A stretch of DNA of 64,000 bases from Chlorogloea sp. CCALA 695 (GTDB lineage: Bacteria; Cyanobacteriota; Cyanobacteriia; Cyanobacteriales; Chroococcidiopsidaceae): positions 62,001-126,000 of the forward strand of contig NZ_PVWN01000004.1 in the NCBI RefSeq assembly GCF_003003885.1. Direction: 5' to 3'. Made by a program: the position numbers and the translations under genes. The notes under the pieces were generated by a model. The model saw only the letters and a list, made by a program, of their open reading frames with translations, was not told the origin of the DNA and ran no database searches. Below, in pieces: positions 54,557-64,000 of this stretch. Numbering within the stretch: position 1 is the first letter of the stretch; each line of letters starts with the position of its first letter.

Positions 54557-54592
54557 AACGGGTAAAGTCTTAAATTTAAGACTTTACCCGTT
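54557..54592. terminator. Bidirectional palindromic terminator
   Basis: aacgggtaaagtcttaaa followed by its exact complement makes a 36-base perfect palindrome. It sits between two convergent small genes, flanked by A- and T-rich runs on both sides, so it can stop both. Confidence 0.78.
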
Positions 54593-54609
54593 AATTTTAT
54601 CCGCTAGGT

Positions 54610-54810
54610 TTAGTACGCAAGAGTTTCTAGAGTTTCGCGCAAATAACTCCGTACTTGATGATCTAAGCTCAAAGACTGGATTTGATTGTCAAAACTATAA
54701 TGCTCTAATTGCCAGCGTTGAAAACCAGAACTAGAAGCGATCGCATCTTTTAGTCGCTCCCAGATGTGGGGTTGCTCTGAGCGATCAGTAGCATTTAGAA
54801 AACGAGCCAT
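54610..54810 (-). CDS. Small conserved cyanobacterial protein
   Basis: A 66-residue protein. WERLKDAIASSSGFQRWQLE and VRSYLRETLETLAY form two helices like those of a small family common in cyanobacteria. The function is unknown. It ends on the 36-base palindrome and lies 119 bases from the 3' end of infB on the same strand, so read-through from infB is possible. Confidence 0.65.
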   Translation of the reverse strand: MARFLNATDRSEQPHIWERLKDAIASSSGFQRWQLEHYSFDNQIQSLSLDHQVRSYLRETLETLAY

Positions 54811-54929
54811 ATATTTTTAGTCCTCAGTTTTCAGATTTTGTAATTATTTGGGGCAAGAATAGAGAATTAGATATAAGTATCTAATTCTCTACCGTTACTT
54901 TCTTACCTCCAGAGATAGGAAAGTGAGCT

Positions 54930-57900
54930 TTACTTACTAGCCGCCGCTACCATTGTCAGCGTGCGGCGCTTAGTTACCATTTGATAAGCATCAATGATGT
55001 CATTTTCTACCCAGTCATTAAACTTATCAATGCCAATACCGCATTCGTAACCAGCATTAACTTCGCGGACATCTTCTTTCATCCGTTTGAGGGAATCAAG
55101 AGCGCCATCAAACACAACTTTACCGTTTCTATTGACGCGCACTTTGCAGTTGCGTACAAGTTTACCTGATAAAACATAACAACCAGCCACCGCACCACGT
55201 CCAACGGTAAATACCGCCCGAACTTCGGTTTGACCAAGGGATTCTTCTACAAGCTCTGGTTCGAGTAGACCTTCTAAAGCGCCTTGGATGTCTTCTAAGA
55301 GTTTGTAAATAATGTTGTATTCGCGAACATCTACCCCTGCCTCATCAGCAGCTTGTCTAGCTCCACTTGCAAGAGTCGTATTAAATCCGACAATTACAGC
55401 GTTACTAGCGGCTGCTAAGTCGATATCTGTCTCAGTAATTTCTCCAGGAGCAGCTAACAGCAAGCGAATTTGAACTTCATTTTGTGGCAATTGTCGGAGC
55501 GAACCAATAATTGCTTCTAAAGATCCTTGAACATCAGCTTTGATAATCAAGTTGAGTTCTTTGAGTTCTCCTTCTTGAGCTTGAGCCGAGAGGGTGGTCA
55601 AAGTAGCTCGTCCTTGCATCAATCGAGATTGGCGTTGTTTGTCGGCTCTCAACTGTGCGATCGCTCTTGCTTCTTTTTCGCTCTCAAATACGTCAAATTC
55701 ATCTCCGGCGGCGGGAACTTCACTTAATCCCAATACTTCCACCGCAAAAGATGGACTCGCTGCATCTACTCGTTTGCCTCGGTCATCCACCATCGCGCGG
55801 ACTTTACCAAAGGCAGAACCAGCCACTAAAACATCGCCGACTCTCAACGTCCCGTTTTGCACTAACAGCGTTGCTACCGAGCCTTTAGCTTTATCTAGGT
55901 GAGCTTCAATTACTGTACCTTTTGCCAAGCGATCAGGGTTAGCAGAGAGTTCTTCGACCTCCGCTACTAGCAAGATCATTTCGAGTAAAGTGTCTAAATT
56001 CTCGCCTTTAATTGCACTAACGGATGTCATGACAGTATCTCCGCCCCATTCTTCCGGTGTCAAGTTGAACTGAGTTAGTTCTTGCTTAACCCGATCTGGT
56101 TGAGCGCCTTCTTTGTCAATTTTGTTAATGGCGACAACAATTGGCACTTTAGCGGCTTGAGCGTGGCTAATTGCTTCAATGGTTTGCGGACGCACGCCGT
56201 CATCGGCAGCGACTACTAACACGGCAATATCTGTCACCCTAGCACCCCGCGCCCGCATCGCTGTAAAAGCTTCGTGACCGGGAGTATCGAGGAAAACAAT
56301 CGGCATTTTCTTGCCGTCGTGGTCTACCTCCACATGGTAAGCACCAATATGTTGAGTAATTCCCCCCGCTTCACCTTGAGCTACTTTAGTTTTGCGGATG
56401 GAGTCTAGTAAGGTAGTTTTGCCGTGATCTACGTGACCCATAATTGTCACGACGGGCGGACGACGCTGGAGGTAATCTAAGTCCTCGACCTCTACCATTT
56501 CGGTAACTTTACGAGCTTCAGCTTCGGGGGCTTCAACTTCAACCTCCGTGCCTATCTCACTGGCGACCATTTTAATTGTCGGAATATCCAAGTTTTGGGT
56601 AATATTAACCGCCATACCCTTGATAAACAATATCTTAACGATATCGGTATCGGGAACTGATAATTCTTGGGCTAGTTCCTGGACGGTCAAATTTCCCGTA
56701 ACTACGATTTTTTCTGGACGTTCTTGTTTTTCTTCGGGTTCGTGGCGACGGCGATTGTCGCTGCGAGACGAGCTAGATTTTCTGCCTCGTATTGGTGCGG
56801 CGGTAGTTGTGATCGGGCTTCCGGCAGGAGTCACACGGGCGGCTTTTTGCTTGGGCGGACGGGCTACAGACAAGCTAACTTGTACTGGTGAGTCGGAGTC
56901 GAGAGCGTCGTCTAAATCTTCCTCATCTTCTAAGTCAATAATTGGCTTAAGGCGCTTAAGTTTTGTTGCTGCCTTGCCAGTTTTAACTGAATCTTGCCCG
57001 TCGTCGATGATTTCTTCTTCCTGCCATTTTTTCGCTCCGCCCTTTACTGGACGCGGTAAGGTGGGGCGTTTTAGTAGTTCTTCAGTTTCATCGTTCAGCC
57101 TGACGCTATCATCGTCATCAGGGCGATCAATGTCATCACCAATCGCCGCCGTTGCTTTCGGGCGCATTGGTTTGGGGCTAACGGCATCACTTCCCCTAAT
57201 TGGTCTTGGTCTATTTAGTTCTACTCCTGGTTGACTTCTAGGAGTAACGTCTGCTCTTGCTCCTACAGGGCTAGTGCGTCGAGTTGGTCTGTCTGGACTT
57301 GCATCACTTCTTACCCCATCAGGGGTTGCCTCGATCGCGTTTTGCTGTTGGTGCTTTCTTAATAATGGTCGCTCTGGGGCATTTGCTGATAAGTTAGCTG
57401 TTTGAGCTATTTTTGCCGCCATTGGTCTACTTGGTGGCTCAAATTGTCTGGTTACGGAGGCTATACTTTGGTCTTCCGAAGCATTTTGGTTTTCAAGATT
57501 AAATTCTCCGTTGGGCCTTGATAGTCGTGCTGGGGCAGGTCTAGTGGGCGCGACTGGTGGGTTGTTCCGGGATACAGAGGGACTTTGTATTTCAGACTCG
57601 TAATCGGTATCTTGTAATTCTGGGTTATCGGAATTGGCGAGATTTATTTTGGGTTTACGGATTTCCAAAATTTGTTGTTTGTTAGGAGCAGGTTTTGGTT
57701 TAGTAACGTTGGACATTTGTGAGTTTGCCTTTGAATTAGCTGTGGATTCTTTGCGTTGGGGAGGTATACCTACGGTTTGTTTTATTTGTTTTTCTGCGGC
57801 TGTCCTAATACGCTCTGCTTCATCTTCTGAGATCGTGCTACTGTGACTTTTTACGCTGATATCGAGCTGTTCGCAAATGGCTAGTAGCTCTTTGTTATCC

Positions 57901-57950
57901 AAATTTAATTCCTTTGATAAATCGTAAATTCTGACTTTAATGTTGTTCAT
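54930..57950 (-). CDS. infB: Translation initiation factor IF-2
   Basis: A 1006-residue GTPase. An IF2_N module starts the protein ([20 protein letters not shown]), then a long low-complexity linker (about 60-415) rich in Pro, Arg, Ser and Asp, a second IF2_N module, and the G domain: [15 protein letters not shown] near 505, [17 protein letters not shown] and SAIKGENL. The C-terminal domains bind fMet-tRNA. The length is at the upper end for cyanobacteria because of the linker. It is the last gene of the rimP cluster. Confidence 0.97.
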   Translation of the reverse strand: MNNIKVRIYDLSKELNLDNKELLAICEQLDISVKSHSSTISEDEAERIRTAAEKQIKQTVGIPPQRKESTANSKANSQMSNVTKPKPAPNKQQILEIRKPKINLANSDNPELQDTDYESEIQSPSVSRNNPPVAPTRPAPARLSRPNGEFNLENQNASEDQSIASVTRQFEPPSRPMAAKIAQTANLSANAPERPLLRKHQQQNAIEATPDGVRSDASPDRPTRRTSPVGARADVTPRSQPGVELNRPRPIRGSDAVSPKPMRPKATAAIGDDIDRPDDDDSVRLNDETEELLKRPTLPRPVKGGAKKWQEEEIIDDGQDSVKTGKAATKLKRLKPIIDLEDEEDLDDALDSDSPVQVSLSVARPPKQKAARVTPAGSPITTTAAPIRGRKSSSSRSDNRRRHEPEEKQERPEKIVVTGNLTVQELAQELSVPDTDIVKILFIKGMAVNITQNLDIPTIKMVASEIGTEVEVEAPEAEARKVTEMVEVEDLDYLQRRPPVVTIMGHVDHGKTTLLDSIRKTKVAQGEAGGITQHIGAYHVEVDHDGKKMPIVFLDTPGHEAFTAMRARGARVTDIAVLVVAADDGVRPQTIEAISHAQAAKVPIVVAINKIDKEGAQPDRVKQELTQFNLTPEEWGGDTVMTSVSAIKGENLDTLLEMILLVAEVEELSANPDRLAKGTVIEAHLDKAKGSVATLLVQNGTLRVGDVLVAGSAFGKVRAMVDDRGKRVDAASPSFAVEVLGLSEVPAAGDEFDVFESEKEARAIAQLRADKQRQSRLMQGRATLTTLSAQAQEGELKELNLIIKADVQGSLEAIIGSLRQLPQNEVQIRLLLAAPGEITETDIDLAAASNAVIVGFNTTLASGARQAADEAGVDVREYNIIYKLLEDIQGALEGLLEPELVEESLGQTEVRAVFTVGRGAVAGCYVLSGKLVRNCKVRVNRNGKVVFDGALDSLKRMKEDVREVNAGYECGIGIDKFNDWVENDIIDAYQMVTKRRTLTMVAAASK

Positions 57951-58499
57951 CCACTCTTCCTTTTTGCTTGACAGTTGTAATTGAATGGTCGCTTTAGGGT
58001 TTGATAATGGCTGCCATTCACTGAAGTTCCGGGTTATTGGTTGTGGTTCATTTTTTTGCCCGTGCCTCCAACCAAGAAAGAGAGATGTTTTCGTCGAACC
58101 AAAGGCACACTGTCAAGCAGTTTGCACCTATAACTTTTAAAGGTGTAGCTTTGCTGGGGGCAACACCTCTAAGAATGGCTTTTCTGCCAATTTTTAAGCA
58201 ATAGCTCCCTTGAATAAAGCTAGTTTTGCTGGAATAAGGCAGTCGCGTTTGCGGACTTGTTGTGTATGTATGGCTGTTTTTGTTTTCTTGCACTAGCCTA
58301 ATTTAAAAAAATTGCTTTCAATTTGCCTATTTAAGTTAAATTATCTCAATATCCTATTATTTTACTATTTTGGCACTAACCTACTCGCAATGTGGTTAAC
58401 ATCTATTGACAAGTAATTGCGCTGGTGGAATGCCAAAATGCTTGGTGTCATTAAAAAAATAATAGTTGTGCTTTTGGGGCTAAGTCAAGGAGGGGGTGA
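57951..58499. other. Spacer between ylxR and infB, no gene supported
   Basis: 549 bases. The cluster usually has a short gap here, sometimes with an L7Ae-like gene; none is visible. The stretch aggtgtagctttgct...acacct near 58142 is an inverted repeat shared with the region at 6525. An 81-codon minus-strand frame starts at GTG without a ribosome site. A separate infB promoter or a leader RNA is possible. Confidence 0.4.
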
Positions 58500-58742
58500 T
58501 TATAGGCGCTGCCACAAGGTGTCATAAACCCCTGATGGTATCGATGTGCGAAGACTTCGCCCTAATCGATTTTTTTTTTGCGCCGCCTGCAAGCAATCTA
58601 CTTGCGGACAAAGATAAGCCGAACGCCCCATACCTCGATCTAATTGTAACTGCCCAGAGGGATTGACGCGGATAATTCGCCAAAATTCTTGTTTTAGTGC
58701 CGCGCGGCGGCAACTAATACAACGGCGATAGTTAGGTTTCAT
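58500..58742 (-). CDS. ylxR: YlxR/RnpM-family RNA-binding protein
   Basis: An 80-residue DUF448 protein: RRCISCRRAALKQEFWRIIR, then DRGMGRSAYLCPQVDCLQAA and KKNRLGRSL. CxxC and the GRSAYLC motif identify the family, recently linked to RNase P regulation in Firmicutes. Its position between nusA and infB is the usual one. Confidence 0.92.
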   Translation of the reverse strand: MKPNYRRCISCRRAALKQEFWRIIRVNPSGQLQLDRGMGRSAYLCPQVDCLQAAQKKNRLGRSLRTSIPSGVYDTLWQRL

Positions 58743-58808
58743 GGATGCAGTGGGGGCAACAGATAAGAAAATTGTATGATTAATACTTTGTTTTGGTCTG
58801 TTTGTTTA

Positions 58809-60077
58809 TCAAGCTGTAACATCTGTAGGTTCAATTGCCTCAGCTTGTTGATATTGATCCTCGTCTTCGTCGTATTCTTCCTCTTCCTGTGCTTGGGCTT
58901 GGTATTGGGCGGCTAATTCGGCAAATTTGGCATCTTCCGCTTCTTGATCGTACTTGTCGCGGTCTTTAATGTCGATTTTCCATCCAGTCAACCGGGCAGC
59001 TAAACGGACATTTTGCCCTTCTTTACCGATCGCTAAACTAAGTTGATCTTCTGCTACTAAGACGTGGGTTTGACGGTTATCGGTATTCATTAGCCGCACT
59101 TCATCTACTCGTGCAGGACTAAGGGCGTTGGAAATATAGGTTGAAGGATCGGGCGACCATCGGATCACGTCGATTTTTTCTCCACGTAATTCGTTAACTA
59201 CTACTTGAATCCGCGAACCTCTAGCACCAATACAAGCGCCTACGGGATCTACATCGCGCTCTAGAGTGTCTACGGCAATTTTAGTGCGGGGCCCAACATA
59301 ACGCGAGGGGGGGTTTGCTTCTCTAGCTACGGCGACAATGCGGACAACTTCATCTTCTATTTCGGGGACTTCGTTATCAAAGAGGTAGACAACTAAACCC
59401 GCATCAGCACGAGAAACTAATAGTTGGGGGCCTCTTTGCTGACCAGTGCTAACTTTTTTCAAGAAAACTCTAAAGGTGGCGTTGGCGCGGTAGTTATCGT
59501 TGGGCAATTGTTCGCGCTTGGGCAATTCCGCTTCGACTTCTGGCTGACCAAAGCCGCTATTGACTGCCATAATTACTGATTGGCGTTCAAAGCGTAGCAC
59601 TCTTGCTTGGAGTACCGCGCCTTCAAGTTCAAGATATTCTTCTTGAATCATTTGGCGCTGGCGATCGCGCAATTTTTGGGCTAATACTTGTTTAGTTTGC
59701 ATTGCCGCCATGCGTCCAAATTCTAGTTTGTCTGGGGTGACATCTAAAATTACTTCGTTTCCTACTTGGGCATCTGCTTCAAATTCCTGCACGTCGCTAA
59801 GAGCAATTTCGTGGTCGGGATCGCCAACATCGTCAGTGATGGTTTTTGTGGCTAAAACGCGAAACCCACCGTACTCTACATCAAGTTCTACTTCAAAATT
59901 GTCAAAGTATTCTTCGCCAAAAATCTGTTTATCAAAGTTTTGAGTGCGACGATAGCGTTCGTAACCTTTGATTAAAGCTTCTCTAAGCGCTTCTTGGACA
60001 GAATGCTTAGGTAGATTTTGTTCGCGACTGATATTTTCAATCAGGTCTTTGAGTCCGGGAATACTAACCATTGACAT
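58809..60077 (-). CDS. nusA: Transcription termination/antitermination factor NusA
   Basis: A 422-residue NusA. The N-terminal RNA-polymerase-binding domain (1-125), an S1 domain (about 130-205), and two KH domains (VGACIGARGSRIQVVVNELR and LAIGKEGQNVRLAARLTGWK) are present. The C-terminus is a short acidic tail (EEEEYDEDEDQYQQAE) in place of the acidic repeats of Escherichia coli. It follows rimP by 34 bases. Confidence 0.96.
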   Translation of the reverse strand: MSMVSIPGLKDLIENISREQNLPKHSVQEALREALIKGYERYRRTQNFDKQIFGEEYFDNFEVELDVEYGGFRVLATKTITDDVGDPDHEIALSDVQEFEADAQVGNEVILDVTPDKLEFGRMAAMQTKQVLAQKLRDRQRQMIQEEYLELEGAVLQARVLRFERQSVIMAVNSGFGQPEVEAELPKREQLPNDNYRANATFRVFLKKVSTGQQRGPQLLVSRADAGLVVYLFDNEVPEIEDEVVRIVAVAREANPPSRYVGPRTKIAVDTLERDVDPVGACIGARGSRIQVVVNELRGEKIDVIRWSPDPSTYISNALSPARVDEVRLMNTDNRQTHVLVAEDQLSLAIGKEGQNVRLAARLTGWKIDIKDRDKYDQEAEDAKFAELAAQYQAQAQEEEEYDEDEDQYQQAEAIEPTDVTA

Positions 60078-60111
60078 AATAAAACCTTTATAAGGGACAA
60101 TTTTTTACTAT

Positions 60112-60573
60112 TTAACGCCGCTCGTTTAATTGAACTTTTGTTACTAAAGAGCGGGGAATTTCGACTTCTCGACCTTTGATATTGAGATAAAGTGTAGTGT
60201 CGTCGCGGCGAATTAGCTGCCCTGTCCACTCTTGTTGTCCTTTGTGGGGACTAGAAGCGCTGACTATGACAGAAAACCCTTTAAAGGATATAAATTCGCG
60301 ATCGCTTGTTAATTCTCTGGATATCCCAGGGCTAGATACTTCTAATACATAGGCATCGGGAATAATATTTGTCTCCTCTAAAGTTGCTTCTATTGCCCGA
60401 CTCATGCGTTCGCAGTCATTTAACCCGGTGTCTTGCTGGGGATTGCGAATATCAATTCTTAGTACGGGCGGGTTTTGATTAGTATGAAAAACCACTCCAA
60501 CAACCTCCAGTTGCAATTGTTCTGCTACGGGGGTCGCCAGTTCGATAATTTGGGGAATTAAAGGGTGAGCCAT
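60112..60573 (-). CDS. rimP: Ribosome maturation factor RimP
   Basis: A 153-residue protein needed for 30S subunit assembly. It begins [20 protein letters not shown] and has the family core [20 protein letters not shown] and [14 protein letters not shown], then the C-terminal SH3-like part with [13 protein letters not shown]. The ATG at 60573 was chosen by homology; the frame reaching 60648 has only TTG and would run through a terminator-like hairpin. It heads rimP-nusA-ylxR-infB. Confidence 0.94.
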   Translation of the reverse strand: MAHPLIPQIIELATPVAEQLQLEVVGVVFHTNQNPPVLRIDIRNPQQDTGLNDCERMSRAIEATLEETNIIPDAYVLEVSSPGISRELTSDREFISFKGFSVIVSASSPHKGQQEWTGQLIRRDDTTLYLNIKGREVEIPRSLVTKVQLNERR

Positions 60574-60583
60574 TTTAGGACAC

Positions 60584-60608
60584 AAAAAAAGTGGGCAGAT
60601 ACCCACTT
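60584..60608 (-). terminator. Terminator-like hairpin in the rimP leader (candidate attenuator)
   Basis: On the minus strand aagtggg and cccactt form a stem of 7 bp with a six-base loop, at once followed by five more Ts. It ends 10 bases before the rimP ATG. This is a canonical intrinsic terminator in a place where only a regulated leader makes sense. Confidence 0.65.
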
Positions 60609-60723
60609 CCTGAAAAACTATTTCTAAGAAGTTGTTACGGACAATCAAAACTTGGCTGTCTGTACTTTGAGTTTATCTCATTGGGCGATTATCGGTGTAG
60701 GAAGGAATTGCGAACTACTTAAT

Positions 60724-60750
60724 TACCCATTACCAATTACCCATTACCCA
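60724..60750. repeat. Heptanucleotide tandem repeat (TACCCAT)
   Basis: About four TACCCAT units, one changed (TACCAAT). It is the complement of the ATGGGTA run at 46244-46278. It lies just after the stop of the permease gene. Confidence 0.8.
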
Positions 60751-60755
60751 AACTA

Positions 60756-61781
60756 TTAATAACGAATCCGGGGATCGATATAAGCATTGAGAATATCGAT
60801 CGCAATACTAGCAAGCACTACTATCGTGGCAAAAAATACTAATATTCCCTGTACTGTGGGGTAATCTCGCAGGGAAATTGCTTCGTAGAGTCGATTTGCT
60901 AATCCTGGCCAAGAAAACGTTACCTCCGTTAGCACCGCTCCCCCTAGTAAAGACGCAAAGGTTAATCCCAAAATTGTAATTACAGGAATTAGGGCATTTT
61001 TTAAGGCGTGACTGATTAAAATTTGCCGTTCTGAAATGCCTCTAGCCCTTGCTGCTTCTATATAGTCGGCGCGGAGGGTTTGTTTGAGGTTGACGCGCAC
61101 AATCCGCTCAAAAATCCCGCTTAGTAATACGCCCAAAGTTAGGCTAGGTAAACATAGGTAGTACAATGCTGTAAAAAAGCTGCCTAAGTCGCCTTTAAGT
61201 AAACTATCAATGGTATAGAGTCCGGTGAAACCTACCGGAGTAGGGGAAGAAACGGGAAAGCGTGAACCTAAAGGAAACCAGCCTAGCTGTACAGAAAAAA
61301 CTAATTGTACGAGCATTCCTACCCAAAATAAAGGCAGTGCGTAAGTAATAATTCCAAACAATCGCCCCCCCACATCTAACCAAGAATTGGGACGAGAAGC
61401 AGAGATTGCACCTACGGTAATGCCTACTATTAAAGCCGTCGCCATGCTAAAAACTGCTAGTTCTACGGTAGCGGGGAAGTATTGCTTGATAGTGTCCCAA
61501 ACTACTTCGCCTTGGCTGGTAATAGAAGTTCCCAAATCTAAGCGCAGCAGGCTACTTAAGTAACGCACGTATTGCAGCCACAGGGGGTCTAGTAGTCCCA
61601 ATCGCAGGCGGTACTCTTGTTTGACACTTTCAGGGGCGCGGACTCCTAGCACCGCATCCACCGGGTCGCCAGGGGTTGCACGCAAGAGTAAAAATACAAC
61701 GGTAGTGATTGTTAGCAGCATAAGCGGTACTAACATCAAGCGAACGAGGATGTAATATTGCAGAGATTTGGATCTTGACAT
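60756..61781 (-). CDS. DppB-type peptide/nickel ABC transporter permease
   Basis: A 341-residue membrane protein with six helices. The binding-protein-dependent EAA loop reads YIEAARARGISERQILISHA, and the N-terminus (LRATPGDPVDAVLGV) is that of DppB/OppB permeases. It starts four bases after the stop of the adjacent solute-binding gene, so they are one unit. A DppC-type second permease and the DppD/F ATPases are not in the window. Confidence 0.92.
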   Translation of the reverse strand: MSRSKSLQYYILVRLMLVPLMLLTITTVVFLLLRATPGDPVDAVLGVRAPESVKQEYRLRLGLLDPLWLQYVRYLSSLLRLDLGTSITSQGEVVWDTIKQYFPATVELAVFSMATALIVGITVGAISASRPNSWLDVGGRLFGIITYALPLFWVGMLVQLVFSVQLGWFPLGSRFPVSSPTPVGFTGLYTIDSLLKGDLGSFFTALYYLCLPSLTLGVLLSGIFERIVRVNLKQTLRADYIEAARARGISERQILISHALKNALIPVITILGLTFASLLGGAVLTEVTFSWPGLANRLYEAISLRDYPTVQGILVFFATIVVLASIAIDILNAYIDPRIRY

Positions 61782-61785
61782 GATT

Positions 61786-63432
61786 TCAACCTTTGCTCAT
61801 TTGCCAAAGTGGAAGTTTCAAAATCGGGTCTATTTGCAAGCCTTGCACTCCTTTTTGAGCAAAAGCATAGTCTTTTGTTTGCACCAAAGGAACGGCGGGT
61901 ACATCGGTGGCTACTAATTCTTGAATTTCGGTGAAGATTTTTTGTCTCGCTTCGGGGTTTTGTGCTTGGCGCTGCTGGGCGATTAGTTTGTTCATGCGAT
62001 CGCTATAATAAAACGATCCTTGGCTTTGACTCGCGCCTTCGGTGCAACCACCAGCTTCGCTACCTTTGATGCAGCCTAAAAAGGGTTGAATGTAGTTATC
62101 AGGATCGCCAAAGTCTGGATACCAATCTAATAACGCTATTTGGTATAGTCCTTTGCCGATATCGCCGAAAAATGCCGTTGATTCTGCTGCTTGTGGTTGA
62201 ATCTCAACTATCCCAGCTAATTTCTGGCTGACGTATTCTCGCAACAGACTAGCTATTTGTTCTCTAGTTGTAGAAGTTGCGGGATAAAATACTTCTAACT
62301 TGAGCGGATTACTAGCGTTGTATCCCGCTTGGGCTAAAAGTTCTTTTGCTTTAGCTATATTGGCATCACCGTACTTAGTTTGAAATATTGGTTGGTAGCT
62401 CTCGAAGGTGCTAGGAATCATGCTGTACAAAGCTTCTGCTTGCTTTCTGTACACGCGGTCGGTAATTAGCGATCGGTCAATTAAGGCAGCTATTGCTTGT
62501 CTAACTACTACATTATCTAGGGGTTTTTGTTTGACATTAAGCATCATGTGGGTGACGACATTGCTTTTTTCTTCTAAAGCTTGCCATCCCTTTTGATTTG
62601 CTTGTTGTTTGAGACTTTCTACTTGATCGGGACTAAAGGCTAGGTAAGCAACATCTACTCCACCTTTAATGAAGGTATTGTACAAATTCGCCGAATTACT
62701 AAGAATTGAAATATCAATGCCTGTATTCGATGGCTTTGTACCCCAATACTTAGGAAAAGCATCCATTTTGACTAATTGCGGGGAAAATTCAACTAACTTG
62801 TAAGGGCCAGTACCGACAAAAGTACCGGGTTTAAATTTACCTACGCCAAGTTCGTAAGCTTTGGGAGAAACCGCACACATTCCCGGAAAAGCAAGTAAAG
62901 AAGGAAACGCTGCAAAGGCAGTTTTAAGTTTAATTGTTAGTTCGTACTCCGCCGATGCTGTAACAGATTGCACTACATCAGATAACAACGAAGCAGGTTT
63001 GCCGCCATTACTAATAAATCGATTTAACGAAAATGCCATAGCTGCGGCATTAAACGGCGTGTCGTCGTGGAAAATAACCCCTTGACGTAGGGGAATTATG
63101 TAAGTTAACCCATCGGGGCTAATTTTGGGTAAGGCTGTGGCTAGTTGGGGTTCAAGGTCGTTTGTACCTAGCTTGTAGGTGTAAAGGCGATCGCTTAAAC
63201 TTGTCATGACGTTATTACCCGCAAGTTCGTAATTATCCGCCGGATCGAGGGTACGCGGTTTTAAGGTTGTTCCCACGCTCAAACGAGTATTAGTTACGGC
63301 GCTGGGGGTGGTGGTTTGGGTTGCATTTGGGCGGCTATTACAGCTAACTACCAGCAAACAACATACAGAAGCTAAACCTAAAAATTTGAATATAGATATC
63401 CATTTTTTGACAGACAAGCGCAAATCAATCAT
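61786..63432 (-). CDS. Family-5 solute-binding lipoprotein of the DppB unit
   Basis: A 548-residue lipoprotein with lipobox LVVSC. RPNATQTTTPSAVTNTRLSV is the flexible tether, then the SBP_bac_5 fold with TLDPADNYELAG and VVRQAIAALIDRSLI. It is more distant from copies A and B than these are from each other. It is four bases from the permease gene, and lies 42 bases after the CysA-like gene. The ligand is unknown. Confidence 0.92.
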   Translation of the reverse strand: MIDLRLSVKKWISIFKFLGLASVCCLLVVSCNSRPNATQTTTPSAVTNTRLSVGTTLKPRTLDPADNYELAGNNVMTSLSDRLYTYKLGTNDLEPQLATALPKISPDGLTYIIPLRQGVIFHDDTPFNAAAMAFSLNRFISNGGKPASLLSDVVQSVTASAEYELTIKLKTAFAAFPSLLAFPGMCAVSPKAYELGVGKFKPGTFVGTGPYKLVEFSPQLVKMDAFPKYWGTKPSNTGIDISILSNSANLYNTFIKGGVDVAYLAFSPDQVESLKQQANQKGWQALEEKSNVVTHMMLNVKQKPLDNVVVRQAIAALIDRSLITDRVYRKQAEALYSMIPSTFESYQPIFQTKYGDANIAKAKELLAQAGYNASNPLKLEVFYPATSTTREQIASLLREYVSQKLAGIVEIQPQAAESTAFFGDIGKGLYQIALLDWYPDFGDPDNYIQPFLGCIKGSEAGGCTEGASQSQGSFYYSDRMNKLIAQQRQAQNPEARQKIFTEIQELVATDVPAVPLVQTKDYAFAQKGVQGLQIDPILKLPLWQMSKG

Positions 63433-63474
63433 GTTTGAAATTAACTACTCAATTAAATACAAGCAACAGCTTAG

Positions 63475-64000
63475 TTAAATTGAATAGTACAACGGAAATG
63501 ATTTAGCATCCTTGGGCTTGACGTAAACTCGCTGTTGTGGTTCTAAATTTAGTTCGTCAAAGCGATCGCGGCTAAGGTGAGCGGTAACTACTTGACCGTC
63601 ATCTAATATTAGTTCTGCCTGAATTTCCCAACCTAAATGAATTAACCGATTAACTCTTGCGGGTACGGTGCTGCCATTATTTGGATCTTTTTCGATTACC
63701 ACGTCTTGAGGGCGCAAAAAGACTTCTGGAGACGCTGAGTGAAACCCATTACCTTGAAACATTTTGGAGTTACTAGGCAAAACATTGACTGGGCCGATAA
63801 AACTCATGACAAAGGCGGTAGCTGGATGATCGTAGATTTGGGCGGGTGTACCGATTTGTTCGATATTGCCCTTATTCATGACGACAATTTCGTCGGCTAC
63901 TTCCATCGCTTCTTCTTGGTCGTGGGTCACAAATACTGTTGTAACGTGAACCTCATCATGTAGCCGTCGCAGCCATGCTCTTAAATCTTTACGCACTTTG
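63475..64000 (-). CDS. cysA: CysA-type sulfate ABC transporter ATPase, 3' part only
   Basis: The last 175 or so codons; the start is beyond the window. [20 protein letters not shown] contains the H-loop, and [16 protein letters not shown] leads into the TOBE regulatory domain (about 100-170, [11 protein letters not shown]). [13 protein letters not shown] is typical of cyanobacterial CysA, the sulfate/thiosulfate importer ATPase. Walker A and B are outside. Its stop lies 42 bases before a family-5 binding protein on the same strand, so the two could share a transcript. Confidence 0.85.
   Translation of the reverse strand, partial: KVRKDLRAWLRRLHDEVHVTTVFVTHDQEEAMEVADEIVVMNKGNIEQIGTPAQIYDHPATAFVMSFIGPVNVLPSNSKMFQGNGFHSASPEVFLRPQDVVIEKDPNNGSTVPARVNRLIHLGWEIQAELILDDGQVVTAHLSRDRFDELNLEPQQRVYVKPKDAKSFPLYYSI

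Noticed and set aside
56548-57234. 228-codon frame antisense to infB
   Set aside because: It is the complement of the low-complexity IF-2 linker; serine-rich composition comes from the codon bias of the other strand.
58048-58293. 81-codon minus-strand frame between ylxR and infB
   Set aside because: GTG start without a ribosome site; it crosses an inverted repeat shared with 6525. It could not be supported as an L7Ae-like protein.
1-64000. CRISPR arrays, rRNA, tRNA and known riboswitches
   Set aside because: No regularly spaced 25-40-base repeats, no rRNA-like stretches, and no TPsiC-type GTTCGAATC elements were spotted. This is a visual scan only; a covariance-model search would be decisive.

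Overview
The window is chromosomal DNA from a beta-cyanobacterium. It carries a photosystem II gene (psbI), a phycobilisome core gene (apcD), a chlorophyll synthesis gene (chlM) and two carboxysome shell genes (ccmK3, ccmK4). It is also dense in the cyanobacterial octamer GCGATCGC (HIP1), both in genes and between them. Genus and species cannot be fixed from sequence reading alone. I saw no rRNA, tRNA or CRISPR array by eye; a covariance-model scan was not possible.

Layout. 1-340 is a wrecked IS1-type transposase. 0.4-9.2 kb holds a HAD phosphatase, a drug/metabolite-type exporter followed by a glycosyltransferase, apcD, two convergent RNA methyltransferases (rlmD, tlyA) and glycogen phosphorylase glgP. 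9.4-14.4 kb holds psbI (38 codons), an OstA-like/DUF3769 outer-membrane-type protein, purE, nagA and chlM. 14.6-17.4 kb is an accessory block between chlM and ileS: a Vat-type acetyltransferase, a restriction-subunit-like nuclease domain, and a Shedu-like (DUF4263-type) nuclease translationally coupled to a 65-residue protein. 17.6-28.4 kb holds ileS, an M28 lipoprotein peptidase, an orphan ParA, azoR, a double rhodanese, ccmK3-ccmK4, an arsenosugar-type glycosyltransferase, a lipid kinase and an AbrB/PIN toxin-antitoxin pair. 28.5-34.4 kb holds a universal stress protein, several small cyanobacterial proteins, ffh, a truncated site-2 protease, a Uma2 protein and an ABC-2 permease. 34.5-44.8 kb holds a DUF3172 protein, a Na+/H+ antiporter with stress-protein domains coupled to a small exported protein, an mrr gene broken by one stop codon, phoD, an EcsC-like protein, a GH57 glucan branching enzyme and a second Uma2 protein. 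45-51 kb holds larB, two tandem family-5 solute-binding lipoproteins with the eroded tail of a third, and ispF. 51.4-60.6 kb holds membrane and hydrolase-like proteins, an SDR and the rimP-nusA-ylxR-infB cluster with a terminator-like hairpin in its leader. 60.7-64 kb holds a DppB-type permease, a third family-5 binding protein and the 3' end of a CysA-like ATPase.

Most of the window is ordinary cyanobacterial housekeeping. The points of interest are the coupled Shedu-like pair, the point-mutated mrr, the gene fossils (IS1, M50 protease, solute-binding protein), a 37-bp repeat that encodes the end of the PhoD Tat signal, a PIN toxin with Asn at a usual Asp position, and the hairpin before rimP-nusA. 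I did not find a clearly new multi-gene system; the Shedu-like pair is the best candidate.
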